Shown piece by piece: positions 1 to 12,211 of a DNA stretch of 64,000 nt (positions are counted from its first letter, which is position 1; every line of letters starts with the position of its first letter). A model generated the notes under the pieces. That model saw nothing but the letters and a program-made list of their open reading frames with translations, was not told where the DNA came from and searched no databases. Source of the stretch: Ptiloglossa arizonensis (Eukaryota; Arthropoda; Insecta; Hymenoptera; Colletidae); the NCBI RefSeq assembly GCF_051014685.1, contig NC_135060.1:6386001-6450000 (forward strand), written 5' to 3'. A program made the translations under genes and the position numbers.

Positions 1-1756
1 GATAAGAAGATAAAACGTTTGAAAAGATGATCCTACGAAGAATATAAAAAGTTCAAAGGAAATCATTTCGAACGATTGGTTCCTTCGTAAAAAATTGTCA
101 AAGTCCCGTCCAATTTTGACGAAAATTTGGACTTCAACGCTCAATTTGGACACTACTCTGCGAACACATTTTCCACGAAATGTCTACGCGTGAACGTATA
201 CAGTTCCATCGGGTTTTACAATCCGCTCGCTATTCACCGGTTCGGCTAAACGGAGCAATCAGTTACGAAACAAAACGCTACGGGGACGTAAATTCGTCTA
301 CGCGCGTGACACCGGGAATCTGACGCGTTTGTCATCGAGTATTCACCAAACACGTAGAAAAAGTCCGTTCGATCGGCGAAGAAATGTCGCGTGTCGTCTA
401 ATACCATTCAATCTCGCAAATTGCTTTCGGCGGTGAACGCGTCCGTCTCCACGGCGAGGTATTTCAACGTAATAGGCGCTGCTATCCGGTTTACACCGAC
501 GTGTCACCACGTTTCTTCATTAACAGCCGCACTAACGAGGCTTCTCGTGGCAGAGAGGGATTTTTCTAATTTGTTCGGAAGACCGACTCGCGCGTCGAGC
601 GTTTGCAAACTAACGGGCGAAACCGGTGAATTTATCGCAAAAATGAAAACACTGGTCGTTGTACCGTGTAGTTGTTCGCAGCTTTTGTCGAATGTTGAAT
701 AAATGCGAGCCTTGTCAACGATGGGAACAAATTACAGCTTTCTGATGTTTACGCGCGTATTTCGATTTTATTTTTCCAAAGAGAGAGAGAGAGAAAGAGA
801 TGTATTAATTCGAATTTACATTTATACGATTACTATGATCCAGAAGTGAAATTATTGAGATTAGAATTTTTTTTTTAAATCGTACACTGTATTGGGAGTA
901 GATTTCTCCGATAAAGCACGCTTAATAAATTTGTTCGTTTATTTGATAGAATAAGTCTTGGATCGCACAATTGCACACTGTCGTGTGTATTGATTAGTAA
1001 ACGGTTAAATAGACTTTTCCTGAGAGATAAAATTTTAACGATAAATTTTAACGTGTGCAATTTTGAACACGTTTGTCAGAAATTCCGACGGTGTTGCGAT
1101 TGGTATCCTGTTATCGCTTAGGAATAAATTACAAAGGTTCTGTGCTGGACAGTTTTTCGAAATAAACGAATGTGTCCCAAAAAAAAGAGCGAACATTTTA
1201 CCATTAAAATTCGGTAGAATTTCGAATCGGTTCTTTAGTCGGTCAGAAGGTATCAGAGTCGTCGATAACGCTCATCGGAAAAGCTGTACGATTCGTGTCT
1301 CTGTCACAAAAACTCGCGTTGATTGGAACGGGCACGTTCGAACGCATCGCGTAATCTGTCCTCAAATCGAGGTTAACGCGCATACATATTCGAGTCGAAA
1401 AGGATTATAAAACGCGCGAACGGAACGTGAAAACGCCGTCAAAAGAATACCACGATAATGTATCACCGTGTCGAACGCAGGGTTAGAAATTTGCATGCGA
1501 TCGAAAACCCGGATCGTACCTGGTTTCAATTTTTTAACCGCTGGGCTCGTGTAGGATACACTCGTGGCTAACGATATTATCTTGGTTGCTCGCCTTAAAG
1601 AAAATATCGGTTGTGTAAACTTCTTGGCTTTCGTGGATAACTTCGTAAGATTTTTCACGCGTATTTTCAAATACGATTAGTCGGGTATAAATTGTGCTCT
1701 CACCGTGCCTCCTTCGCTTTTTAAAATTAATAAAATTGCCGATAACGATCGATCGA

Positions 1757-1855
1757 ATACACTCGCGTCGAGTTACTTGGCTCTGAACACCGATAAGGAT
1801 CAAATATAGTCTCAAAGTCGTGAGATTCACCGAAAGCGTAATTATAACACCCAAA
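1757..1855 (+). repeat. Dispersed repeat, copy 1 (partner at 4.56 kb)
   Basis: A stretch running from GTGTCGAGTTACT-like sequence through TCAAAGTCGTG and GAGATTCACCGAAAGC to an ATAATTATA-like end is found again, in the same orientation, about 2.8 kb downstream. The copies differ by substitutions and small indels. No coding content is visible. It is probably an old local duplication or a decayed transposon piece. Confidence 0.6.
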
Positions 1856-4555
1856 TTTCCAAGTACGATTATTGGAAAAAGAAATTGCAAAATTAATATT
1901 CAACACGGTGGTTTTTCTTATCAGTGATCGATTCTTGCTGTGTAATTCAGTGGTAACAAAGTAAGCTCTGTTCAAAGTCGATGCAAAATTCGGCTCGTAA
2001 AGCTCAATATGACATTCTACCGCATTACGTGCATTCATATCGCCACCCTGTCATCTATTATGCGTCGCTGCATACAGATGTGATTTCCGCGCGGAACGCG
2101 TGAATAGGTTCCATCGCAGGGACAATCGTACCGGCTATTAACCACTATTTCGAACTACTCCTGGTAAACGACGTATATTTGCAGCAGCCTTGGTGTCGGC
2201 TTTAAAGACGCATATATTTGTCCAATTACGATCACAAACCGTAGAAACTGCTACCATTCGACGAGTACGAATGGAATAATTGTCGAGTACCGATAAAAAT
2301 GGAACAATCGTTACGTAAAAGATACAGAGATCTTAAACACTTATTTGTCGTAAAATTATTATTAGTCGCGTTGATTCGGAATCAAGGATGAATCAGCGAT
2401 CAAAATGTTCCAATACTTGTAACATATTTTAATTTACTCAAGAAAATCTACCAATTATTCCCCTTCTTATTTTAATAATGATCCACGTTATAAGATGTCG
2501 ATAAATCAGAATTTTACATTCGGAATATATTTTCTAAATGTAAATCATACTCTTGAATACTCCGAGACGGACTCTGAAAATATTATTGAATAACAATGTA
2601 CGTGTTTGCACGTATCGCGGCCAAAGGATGACACGTCATGAATCCTTAATACCTCCCTAAAGCGTATTCCTTCGCCACTATACCTCGATGTTATCCGATG
2701 GTATCGGATCACGTATATCTTTCATTCTTCTTATACGGTAAACCTTCTTATAACACGATACGCGTACAACGCGGTAAAGAAAATTGCGATTGAAAATCAA
2801 CTCTATTCCAAGACTTCGATTACTGTTAATTATCGAACGAAGAGATGTTCGTAAGTTATCTTCCGTCTTAAAATGGAATAAAGTCAGTCTCTTTGTTTTA
2901 ACGCAAAAGACATTTTTCTTATTCTTTTATTATGTAAAATGTATCCCCTTATTTCTAACTTTTGTGTCACGTGCAACGTGATTCCAATAACGCGCAAAAG
3001 TATTCCTCGACAGAGTCGAGAATTTTGTTGGAATCGATTATTTAATTAAATGTAAGATATCTAAAATATAGCAAAGTTTCATCCGCAGAGATGATTCATC
3101 TCCAAAGTCTTCGATCCTGGAAAAGTTCAAACGAATCGCGACTTCTGTAGAAATACAATTAAGAAAAGGTCAATTGTCAAAGTTATAAAATGATTACCAG
3201 CGTATAACCAACGGTACGCTAGATTTATAAGGGGTTGAGATAACAATCCATCCCCCTTAATCCCTCGTCCAAAGGTACTTCGGATGTTGCAATAATAATT
3301 CAACGATTATAGTTTCGAACGAGATGATCGTTGAGGCTTTACCATTCTCCTAGTATTTTATTTCGAACGATTTGTACACCCTTCGATGAAAAATTAACGG
3401 TACCATCGTTAAATTAGGTACCGTTCTTAAGATTAGAGTCGAATTCCATGATTTTACCAATGGTTCCAAGAACAATACTAATTGCTCCCAATCAGAAGTT
3501 CAAACGACACGAATCTTTCTGTGATCTTCCCAAAGCCCGACGCAGTAAGAAAATGCACCTCGGTTGATGCACAAACTGCATTAACTATTCACGATGTATC
3601 CACTTCAGTCGTTAAGAGCACGCTTCTTCCTGGAGCATCGTTATTCTTTCGCTACGAGAAGCGCAGCCGACAAGGTGAGCCGAAACTTTATATCGAGCGA
3701 TTTGTTTTCTTTTGTATCGTTTCTTTGTCAAAGAAACCGGGATTATTCAAGTCGAATGAACTTAATTTCGTAGCTGTCCCGAACGCTTCTGAAAAATCGC
3801 CGCAGTCATTTACATCTTCCTTGTTTATCTTCGAAATCTTATCTGGTAAGTCCAATTACTGAAAGTAACTCGACGAGAAGAAACAGGGATGTCGGGCGGG
3901 TCGTGGTGGTACGAAAAATGAAATAAAATAAATTATACGATTGCAACAGTTTCATCGGAGAACGACCATTAAGTCGCACTCGTGTAAACTAGCTGTCGAA
4001 AAGTAAATTAATGAACGATTTTGGTCGCTGCGACGCAGGAGGCTCATCAATATTAAATATCGTATCACACTTCGAAGGTGCGATGTAATTTACTCTTAAC
4101 TTCGAAATTCTTCGTTACGGTTGAACATTCGACGGTATAAAATATTCAGTCATCGATAACAATTAATATTTCAGAACCGAAACTACGATAGTGGATCTCC
4201 ATGAAAAGAGATTTCGAGTTTTTATCATTTCGATCCACTTTGAGAATTGTTTTTACAAGCAATGCCACGTACCAAAGTGTCGGTAATTATGATAGTAGTT
4301 TAAATATGAAATCTGAGAAAATTGAATTTTTCGTTTACGTTGTGCTACATTTAAGTTATATATTATGAACAAAGGAAATAAAACAACATCGACCTACTTT
4401 CATAATCAAATCTGTACGTATATCGTCGATGGATTGAAATTTCGGATAAATTAACAATTCTTCGGAGAGTTTTCACCGCAACTCCTCTGTTTTTTTTTTC
4501 AAATTAAAGCTGGTCAGAGAGACTTATAGTTCAAAACTCGATAACGAGCAATCGG

Positions 4556-4680
4556 ATTTACTCGTGTCGAGTTACTAGTTATTAAACACTAACCAAAATC
4601 AAATATTTACTCTATGCTCAAAGTCGTGCAATCTCCGAGATTCACCGAAAGCTCTGCATAATTATAGCACACAAACCAGC
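4556..4680 (+). repeat. Dispersed repeat, copy 2 (partner at 1.76 kb)
   Basis: This is the longer partner of the repeat near 1.76 kb, sharing GTGTCGAGTTACT, CTCAAAGTCGTG, GAGATTCACCGAAAGC and an AATTATA-containing end. It carries small insertions relative to the first copy. It has no open frame. Confidence 0.6.
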
Positions 4681-5329
4681 GTGGGTGTATTTATCCAAGA
4701 GTATAAATTCAAGAATAAATAGAAAGTCAGGAGCAAAAGTTTTCCATGGCAGGTTTCTTTACCTATAAAATTGATTTTGCGAATTCACGAACCAGGTGTG
4801 TGAGTGCGATTGCAACTTAACTAACGTGTCTATTCGTACACCACATCTGTGTGTATTATCGTTCATCGAAATCAAAGTTGGCGAAGTATCGTCAATTTGA
4901 ACCGATTCTAACTAGTTAGAAGATAGTGAAATTGACCGAAAACAGATAACACCTTACCACGATCGATGTTTAGGACACAGAAACACGAACGTAAGTAGAA
5001 ATACCCGGTAATGGTCAGACACGTTCTCCAACTACTCAATTGCGCCTCGAAGTTCGAGTTTCTCGAAAACGAAGACTCCCGCGAAAAAATGTTATTCCAC
5101 ATTTTCCGTTTCATTTCATTTGCAGTCTCCTCGCACGATCGCGCCACGAATCCCGTTACACTCTGTACAGCGATCGGAAACTACGGAGAGTCTCCTCGTT
5201 CCATTTCCCAACGCAACACTCGCCATTGACCTTATTTCGTCGGTGAAGGCGTAACGAGTATGCACATGACCACGCTGTACTTAGCTCGAACAATTCGAAC
5301 ACGCAGAGAAAGCATCTGCAACGTGAACA

Positions 5330-5660
5330 ATCTCAGTGAAAACTTTCCAACGACAGAGAACGCGAAAGATCCTTGGAAAAGGAACTCGAGATCTCGTTCC
5401 AAATAGACAACGCTTTTACCATACACGATCGAGGTTCACGGTAGTTCATCTAATCGCAAAATGTAATGGTATCTCGAAAGAATTTGCTTGAAATTTTAAT
5501 CGAGATTTCACAACTGTTTTCCTTGGAAAATGATCGACGAAAAGAAAATATACTTGATGCGATTACAACGTAATTAGAAACTGATCTGCAACGGATACGA
5601 TACTTTCCAATGACGAAGAACGCGAAAGATCCCCGGAAATGGAATTCGAGATCTCGGTGT
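5330..5660 (+). repeat. Imperfect tandem repeat, unit about 270 bases
   Basis: The segment GAACGCGAAAGATCC with its flanks (ACTTTCCAA before, GGAA and CGAGATCTCG after) occurs at about 5,342-5,395 and again at about 5,605-5,657. The part between (GAGGTTCACGGTAGTTC through AATCGAGATTTCACAA and CAACGTAATTAGAAACTGAT) also matches sequence at 10.4-10.63 kb. It is a non-coding repeat of unknown class. Confidence 0.6.
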
Positions 5661-7180
5661 CACATTAATTTAAGGACTCCCGCGCTTTATCCGGTGAATA
5701 ATTCCGCTTCAATGGGTGAAAATAATGTTCGCAAATCGACTCGAAGGGGTTGAGAGATCGAGCTTCTATTTATTCCGGATTGATTGAGATTAATCACGAA
5801 AAAAGAGAGAGCCGTGGGTTCAGGATCACGGTGAAAAGGGATACGTTCCCGGTGTCGTGACTAAATCGAAAGGAAGATTCATACCTCCATTTTTCACGTG
5901 CAAACCGAGACTGCACGCAAACTAGAAGAGAAACGAAGGGGTTCGGGGCACGAAGAAGGGAGAATCGGGGGAGGGAAACGAACCAAAGCCGGAGAGAGTT
6001 AATTGAAGAAGCAAGGTTCCACGGATGGGCTATAGAAACATAATTAGGTCAATATGCATCAGCAAAACCTCCAATTAGGCGAACCAAGGAAAAGAGGACT
6101 CACGGTTTTGCTTTTTTTCCCCTCTTTGTCGCAGCAAATATCTCTCAACGATTCAAATCGCGAGGAAACGGTTACCTCCCAAACCGCGTTGAAATATTGC
6201 ACAATTATGCAAAGTGTATTGTGTCGTATACGAAACCATGGACGCCTGATTTTAATATATTCCACGCGAAGGGTAGCGATGTATACAACGATGAATGTAT
6301 TAGCACTTGCGTTTCTCATATTTTGGGAGGGTAATATACTGGAAGAATTTTATTTCTTCTTAACAAATATTGGAGCATACGATAAACTTTTTAATACCGA
6401 ACCTGTGCGACCGATCGAGCATCTTACTTTTAAATGTAATTTTCTTCGGTTATTCGGGAAAAATAATAAACGAACTGTTTCGAACAAAAATTTCGTATAT
6501 CTTTTATACGTTCTTTTATCGGTTTCCCTTACAATTTACCGGCTTCGTTGTTTAATTTAAAAGAATAATATGCCTCGTCGTTCGCTGATTAATTACCTTC
6601 GAGAAAAATCGTGAGAAACCACGGTGTAATTTAATCAATTCTACAGATGTACCGCTTTATTTTGTGAAACACACGCAATAATTGCAGTCGTTATGAAACA
6701 ATTCAACGTCCAAACGCGACCACGGAATAGAAAACAATATAATGTCGTACGAGCGTAATGAGTTCATCCTGCTATGTACGTAAGCTCTTTATTAACTCCT
6801 CTTTTTGTACCCTTATCCGACTACGTTTAGATTGGAATAATATACTGACCAATGTATGTGTGTGTGTGTTTCCAAGGGCAGAATCTCTTCGTGAAAAATT
6901 TGTAACTGAAATATGTATATCGTGGATTTGGACTTTAATTGTGCTTCGACAAGAATAAAATGAGAAATGTAATATCATGGAAATTATTCCTCTGTTCCTT
7001 GTATAATCTCAATTTTTCAATTCAAGACAAAGAATTTAAAGAGGTCGGTTGATTTTACCTACAACTAAAGGAATTTAATACTAAAGATTTCTGTTACAAG
7101 AACAGTGACAATGTTAAAACAATTTACACTTCTTTTAGTAACAGTATCGTGGCTCTGCAGACTCAACAATCTATCAGAAA
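5661..7180. other. Non-coding spacer
   Basis: A 168-codon frame at 6,054-6,560 is the longest here. It is AT-rich, has no domain I recognise and a shadow frame opposite it of similar length, so I do not call it. A short GT repeat lies near 6,860. No other structure is seen. Confidence 0.5.
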
Positions 7181-7185
7181 ACTAT

Positions 7186-7450
7186 TCGAATTAATAAAAA
7201 CAATTCGGTTTCACAATGAAAGTTTCCTGTTCATAAATCACAGGCCCGGAAGTTCTCTACCTCTTTTCAGGGTGCTCCGAATTAACAAAGACAATTTAGT
7301 TTCACAATTAAAGTTTCGTGTTCACAAATCATAGACCTAGAAGTTCTCTGTCTCTTTCCAGAGTGCTCGAAATTAACAAAAATAATTTAGTTTCGCGATT
7401 AAAGTTTTTCGTGTTCGTAAATCACAGGCCCCGAAGTAGTTCTCTGTTTT
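7186..7450 (+). repeat. Tandem repeat, three copies of about 91 bases
   Basis: Three head-to-tail copies start near 7,186, 7,277 and 7,368. Each holds CGAATTAAYAAA-like sequence, ACAATTYRGTTTC, AAAGTTTC, GTTCAYAAATCA and GAAGTTCTCT. The copies differ by point changes and small indels, and the third is slightly longer. The sequence is non-coding. Confidence 0.75.
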
Positions 7451-9590
7451 CTGTGTTCTCTCCCGGGTGACACTTTCCAAAAAGTTTGAAAACCACTGGC
7501 TCAGAGACACCCTCAGACCGTATCACAACATGTCGCAGGCATAACGGTAAGTAAATTCTGGACGGAACAGACGCCTTCGCGGCTTTCAACGAGGCAGAAC
7601 AAACACCGAACCGTCTCGAAGCGGGACTGTCTGCGTTCGTTCTGGTAGAAACGAACAGGCGGAACATCGCGCCGACGACAGGCGAAGATTCATGCGAAAA
7701 GAGGGCAACAGACGTGTTCCTGTTCCTGTTCCTGCGCGAATCTGCCGGAAATCCTTCCTTCTCATCCAGCCCGGATTCTCAAGACACGGCTACGCTCTTA
7801 TCGCCGGAATAAATGATGTGGAAATAACAATCCGCTATTATATCACGCGTATGTTTACGGAACTTTAAGTCACGTGTTCATACGAGGAGAAATTCACGAT
7901 GGTTATTTCTTTTTTTTCGTTTTTTTTTTTTCACGCCGGTGAAATTTTACCTTGGAGAACAATATTTACAGGATTCTCGGGCTACTTCGGTGTCGACCGA
8001 TTTTTTATTTCCACACGAACGAAGCGATAGTAACCAACCGTGTCGTCGCGCGTATTTAGAATGCGGGGAACACCATAATTCGAGCACCTTCGGAAATTAC
8101 TTGTCGAGATTCCGATCGAGAACTGAATTACTTTGGGACGTCTGCAAGGACAATTTATGTACCAAAACGACTGTGTATCGGACCTGAGCATTTTCTGTTG
8201 CAGACCTTATTTCATTCCAAACGCGATACTTAAATTGAGTACACGTCGTCGAAACCTTGTTACGAATATTTGCACTTCTGACAATTTGAGAAAATTTACG
8301 ACAATGCATCGTCCTAGTAAGAAAATAAAACTGTTACCTACTTTGTATATTTTTCATTGTTAAGTTACAATAGATTATACGTCCTATTATAGTTTCACAA
8401 AATTTGTTTCACGTTAGTCTATTTTCGTTTACATCTTTCCATTCCTAATACCAATAATAAATTGAAAATCTGGAACTAATCATTATCACGCGTGTTTAAA
8501 GGCGTTTTAGTTGCATAAGACAAGGCGCAGCTGTAAATGCTGTTATGGAAACCTAAAACTGACATTTCTACAGTTTAAAAAACATAAAAATGAGAAAGGA
8601 AATAATATTCACGAACCTAGTTAAATGGAGAAGGTCACTGTGGAAAATTCGAAGTTCCATCGAAACGGCGGAGTAGTTTTAGCCGGTATCGTAAACTCGA
8701 TTCGATTCGATATCCGTAACATTGATCATCGAAATATTTTACATTCGCGTAAAAATGAAACTGTACCTCCTGCTACGAAAGTAATCCAAGGTATTGCGAG
8801 TAAGTCGGAAGCAGCGAAGGCACTTTAAAAAATGGCCCGGAGGATTATCTTTAGAAGCTCCGAGAAAGATTAGTCAGAAAATTGGGTTCCTTGGAGCCAT
8901 ATAGTTCTTCGTTCCTATAGCTTTTGAAACTGGCCCCTTCAAACGCGACGAGCGCAAAATTTGAAAAAATTACAACGTTGAAAGCGATTTATGCATTTCG
9001 ATTCTCTTTAAGTAATATGCAAGTACGTATGAGCAATATTATTCCCCACTATTCTTTGTCAAATTTACATTTGACGTATCAATTTCCTTGGGTCGATATA
9101 TATATTTAAAAGAATACGGCAAATTGATAAAATCAAGTTTGAAATGTAGTTTAATTTTCGCGAAATTAATTATAAAACAATAACAATTCGTGCGTTTCGT
9201 CGTTCGTATTTATTATTCTGAAATAATAATTACAAAGTTATTACAGCAACAATACGAAGGTGACAAATCCAAACGCGAACAAACGTACCGTACATTCGAA
9301 TCGTATAAATTAGAACACAAGTCGACGAAAGCTGGCGAATTATTTCGCGAATTCACCATGCACCTCGATACATTTGCAAGCTGTTGTTGACTGTTGACTT
9401 TCGCCGAATTTTTGTACGAAAATCTGAAAAGTAAACGCGAAAGTTTTAATTGAACCCCGTCGTCTGGATTCGCGATGAACTTTTGCAGTAATCGCGTTCA
9501 ATAATCGTCACGTGATCCGAGGAGACACGAGAATTCGAGTACCCTCGATACAACAATTTCCCGAGGATCGACAAAGAGAGACAAAAAACT
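7451..9590. other. Non-coding spacer
   Basis: No frame with recognisable content. The segment contains T-rich runs near 7,910-7,930 and a locally GC-richer part at 7.5-7.8 kb. No RNA gene or transposon terminus is seen. Confidence 0.5.
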
Positions 9591-9792
9591 TACGAACTTT
9601 AAATGACCATTTGTAAAGACGAGGAACCGACGAAGCGAAGCGGGGAGCTTTTGTGCTCCGAATGTCGATTCATGAAATCGATGAGCCAACCTAGAAGGGA
9701 ACCGCTTTCGAACTTCCCAAGCCGGAGAAGAGGAGGAGCGAACTTTTGAACGTTCGGCGATGATTTATAAAATTGATGAACTATCCGCACGA
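9590..9792. repeat. Probable diverged tandem duplication, unit about 101 bases
   Basis: Two minus-strand translations starting near 9,689 and 9,790, in different frames, resemble each other: HRFHESTFGAQKLPASLRRF and HQFYKSSPNVQKFAPPLLRL. An offset of about 101 bases, not a multiple of three, explains the frame change. This points to an old tandem duplication of non-coding DNA, although the protein-level similarity is curious. Confidence 0.4.
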
Positions 9793-10389
9793 GAAGAGAC
9801 GTTTAATTGATACACGTATACAAAGCAAATGCGAAAGAATATTCGAATTCGAAACGTTAAATAACCATCGAAAGAAATAATTGAAAGGTATCGATTCCGT
9901 AAGTACCGATAATAATGCAATATCGTTTTGTAATATTGCGTAATGCGCTAGACGTGCAGACGGACGTAAAAGAAATCACTCTCTCGTTACATCGTGAAAC
10001 GACAGAACGAATTACTTAATTAGAAACACTTGAATATTTTACTTACGACCGGTTGCACGAATGAAATTTTCAAAACGAAGTTAAACTTTTCGAAAAGGTA
10101 GACGTGGTAACAGAGTTAAATCCAAGATTCCCCTGGACAATCTGAAATATGAAAATATTCGAGGGAAATCTTCGAAAAATGGAGTACTCGGAGAAATATT
10201 TCAAATTTCTTAATAAAGTAGTACGCTATCTTCGAGACGTTCAAACGTTCCAGCATCTCATAACAAGCATTTCCTGACTCGTTCCTCTCTACGTTTCTTG
10301 TTTGGAATATCTCATCGTATTTAAATACGATGCGAAAAGGTTAAAGAACGATCGATAAAATAAAATATAGTTGACGTTGCGACAACAAC

Positions 10390-10640
10390 GTAATTAGAAA
10401 CTGGTGCGTAACGAATACGATACTCTAAGTACGAAGGGGTTAAGCGATCCATAAATTATCGAGGTTCACAGTAGTTCGTTTAACCGCGAAATGTAATGGA
10501 ATCTGAAAAAAAAACTTGCTTAAAATTTTAATCGAGATTTCACAATCCCTGTTTTCCTTGAAAAATGATCGGTGAAAAGTACAACGTAATTAGAAACTGA
10601 TGGGTAACGAATACGATACCGTAAGTACGAAGGGGGTCGA
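10390..10640 (+). repeat. Dispersed repeat related to the 5.3-5.7 kb repeat
   Basis: It contains two copies of CAACGTAATTAGAAACTG followed by GTAACGAATACGATAC and AAGTACGAAGGGG, separated by GAGGTTCACAGTAGTTCG, a TTTTAATCGAGATTTCACAA-like segment and TTTTCCTTG. The middle part matches 5.43-5.60 kb in order and orientation. No coding sequence is present. Confidence 0.6.
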
Positions 10641-11190
10641 GCGATCCATACACGCTCGAAAATTATAATAAATTTTCCCGCAGGTTCGTTCGTCCTTCTT
10701 GTAAAAAGTGGCTCGCGACAAAGACGGTCGAGCAATCGCGCGGGCGAGCCAATCGTAAACCTCTACATGAATGGGCCGTTTTAGCAGAAACACGCTTATT
10801 GTGTACATTTGTAAGCGCACGGTGTGGCGCGGCGCAAAAAAGGGTCGATCCACCCGATCGGTTGGCAATGTATTAAGAAATACGCAACCGTAAAGAACGC
10901 GAGGAGGGGAAAGGGCGCTCATATCGCGGCACCGAGGAGACAGTGTGCCGTAGTCAGGAGAGATATACGATTGGTGGGGATATTGATCTTCCGTGGGAGT
11001 TGCCATGTGCAGCGTCGTCGTAGTGGTCGCTCGAGCGACTTCGCGATTCTTCTTCCGAGACGACTCCACCGTTCTTGTTTTCCTTCCTTTTCGGACCCTC
11101 GTTCCAGCCACGGTTCGTTTCATACGTGGCGACGAATTCTTTGCTTCTTCCTCGTGAACCGTAACTGCTCGTCCCTTCGATAATTCGTTT
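10641..11190. other. CpG-rich patch, possible promoter or first-exon region
   Basis: Locally GC- and CpG-richer than its surroundings, with overlapping open frames on both strands, the longest 177 codons on the minus strand. One minus-strand ATG near 11,008 begins MATPTEDQYPHQSYISPDYG, which looks somewhat protein-like, but I recognise no family and no convincing donor site. Open frames on both strands are expected in CpG-rich DNA, so this is only a candidate. Confidence 0.2.
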
Positions 11191-11197
11191 CACCGTC

Positions 11198-11480
11198 TTC
11201 CTTTTTTAACCCGCACCGTGGCGTGGGTCCTTTCAGACCCAGAGAAACTTTCCTCTTGCTCGATTGTACCATCGGTGATGGACAATCGTAACCTTTTTTG
11301 GAAATTGAGAAATGTACGATATTAGAATTTCTATTGAAAATATTTTTGCAAGCAAGGAGGTTTTACAGGGATTTAACTCTCGCCTTTGCCACGCGTGGGT
11401 CATTCCGGACCCGGAGAGACTTTCACGTCGCTCAATTGTATCATTGGTGATAGACAATTGTAACATTTTCTTTAAATCGT
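11198..11480 (+). mobile_element. Pair of TTAA-linked hairpin repeats, possible transposon ends
   Basis: Two direct copies about 180 bases apart (about 11,204 and 11,380). Each begins at a TTTAAC site and continues to GTGGGTC, a 4-6 base loop, GACCC, AGAGA, ACTTTC, GCTCRATTGTA, ATYGGTGATRGACAAT and GTAAC. The GGGTC/GACCC inverted pair would form a small hairpin. Starting at TTAA is what piggyBac-type elements would show, but no transposase is present. The class is inferred only. Confidence 0.45.
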
Positions 11481-11709
11481 AGTCAATATAAAAATCAAAC
11501 TCAATGATTCGCAACAAGCCGATTGTTACTATTCATCGAAACCTTTGTCGTATAACGATCTACAAGTTAACGCCTTACAAATTTAAAAATGATACGTCGA
11601 ATAAAATTTCATTTAGAGCTTAAAATCTGAAATTTTTAATAAAACTCCACTTAGGAATTGGGAATTTTGAATAAAATTTCACTTAGAAGTTCGGAACGAG
11701 GATTTTAAA

Positions 11710-11904
11710 TTGAAGAATTTGCCTACATTTGCCACTTCTGCTTTCGCTAGCTTGTGCAACAAGTTCGAAATTTTTCGCGTAACCGATAGTCAGCTTCTAT
11801 TACATTCGTGCAAGCAATACCTCATCGACATTTGTGTGCACGATCTTATTCCACAAAGTTTGTCGGGAATTGTTAAAGAAACTACTTGTTGCAGTCGATG
11901 GTGA
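11710..11904 (+). other. Possible coding exon, unidentified
   Basis: A 64-codon frame whose translation is less biased than surrounding random frames (for example FEIFRVTDSQLLLHSCKQY). I recognise no domain. Together with 12,002-12,211 it could be part of an unrecognised plus-strand gene. No splice model joins the two convincingly. Confidence 0.2.
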
Positions 11905-12001
11905 CCAAAGAAGATTGATGAAGATCGACGAAGAATGAAGATAACTTGCCCTGACTGAGATTCACGGAGATTGACTAATGCTTCCCTTTCACACTTCGCA
12001 T

Positions 12002-12211
12002 TTACGCTTTCCCTGTGCAGGTCCGTTTTTCAATTCTTTGGAGATATTTTCAAAAACGTTAGCAAGTACGTTAAAGGGAGAGGACGACAGAAGGTTTGTA
12101 AAAATACTAAAATTACTACCCGAAGTCTTCCATGATCGAGAACACTGCGTGAAATTTTGCACAGAATACCTTTTAGATACTTCGGAAGACATAGTTTCCT
12201 CGAATCCTTAA
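12002..12211 (+). CDS. Possible terminal coding exon, unidentified
   Basis: After a pyrimidine-rich stretch ending CTTTCCCTGTGCAG there is an open frame to a TAA at 12,209-12,211. The translation is helical and acidic/basic in pattern, with pieces such as NSLEIFSKTLASTLK, FVKILKLLPEVF and CVKFCTEYLLD. It looks more like real protein than most frames nearby, but I recognise no family and see no AATAAA close downstream. The opposite strand is also open over much of it, which weakens the call. If real, the upstream exons are not identified. Confidence 0.3.
   Translation, partial: LRFPCAGPFFNSLEIFSKTLASTLKGEDDRRFVKILKLLPEVFHDREHCVKFCTEYLLDTSEDIVSSNP

Larger units (their letters stand above)
1..5320. 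other. Intergenic or intronic DNA, no supported gene
   Basis: No open frame here has a recognisable domain, and the longer ones (for example 3,482-3,862 on the plus strand, 126 codons) read as random translation. A GA-rich microsatellite lies at about 780-800. Two diverged copies of a roughly 100-base repeat are listed separately. I see no splice-flanked coding segment, but small exons cannot be excluded. Confidence 0.6.

Noticed and set aside
6054..6560. 168-codon plus-strand frame
   Set aside because: No domain, AT-driven composition and no conserved-looking segment.
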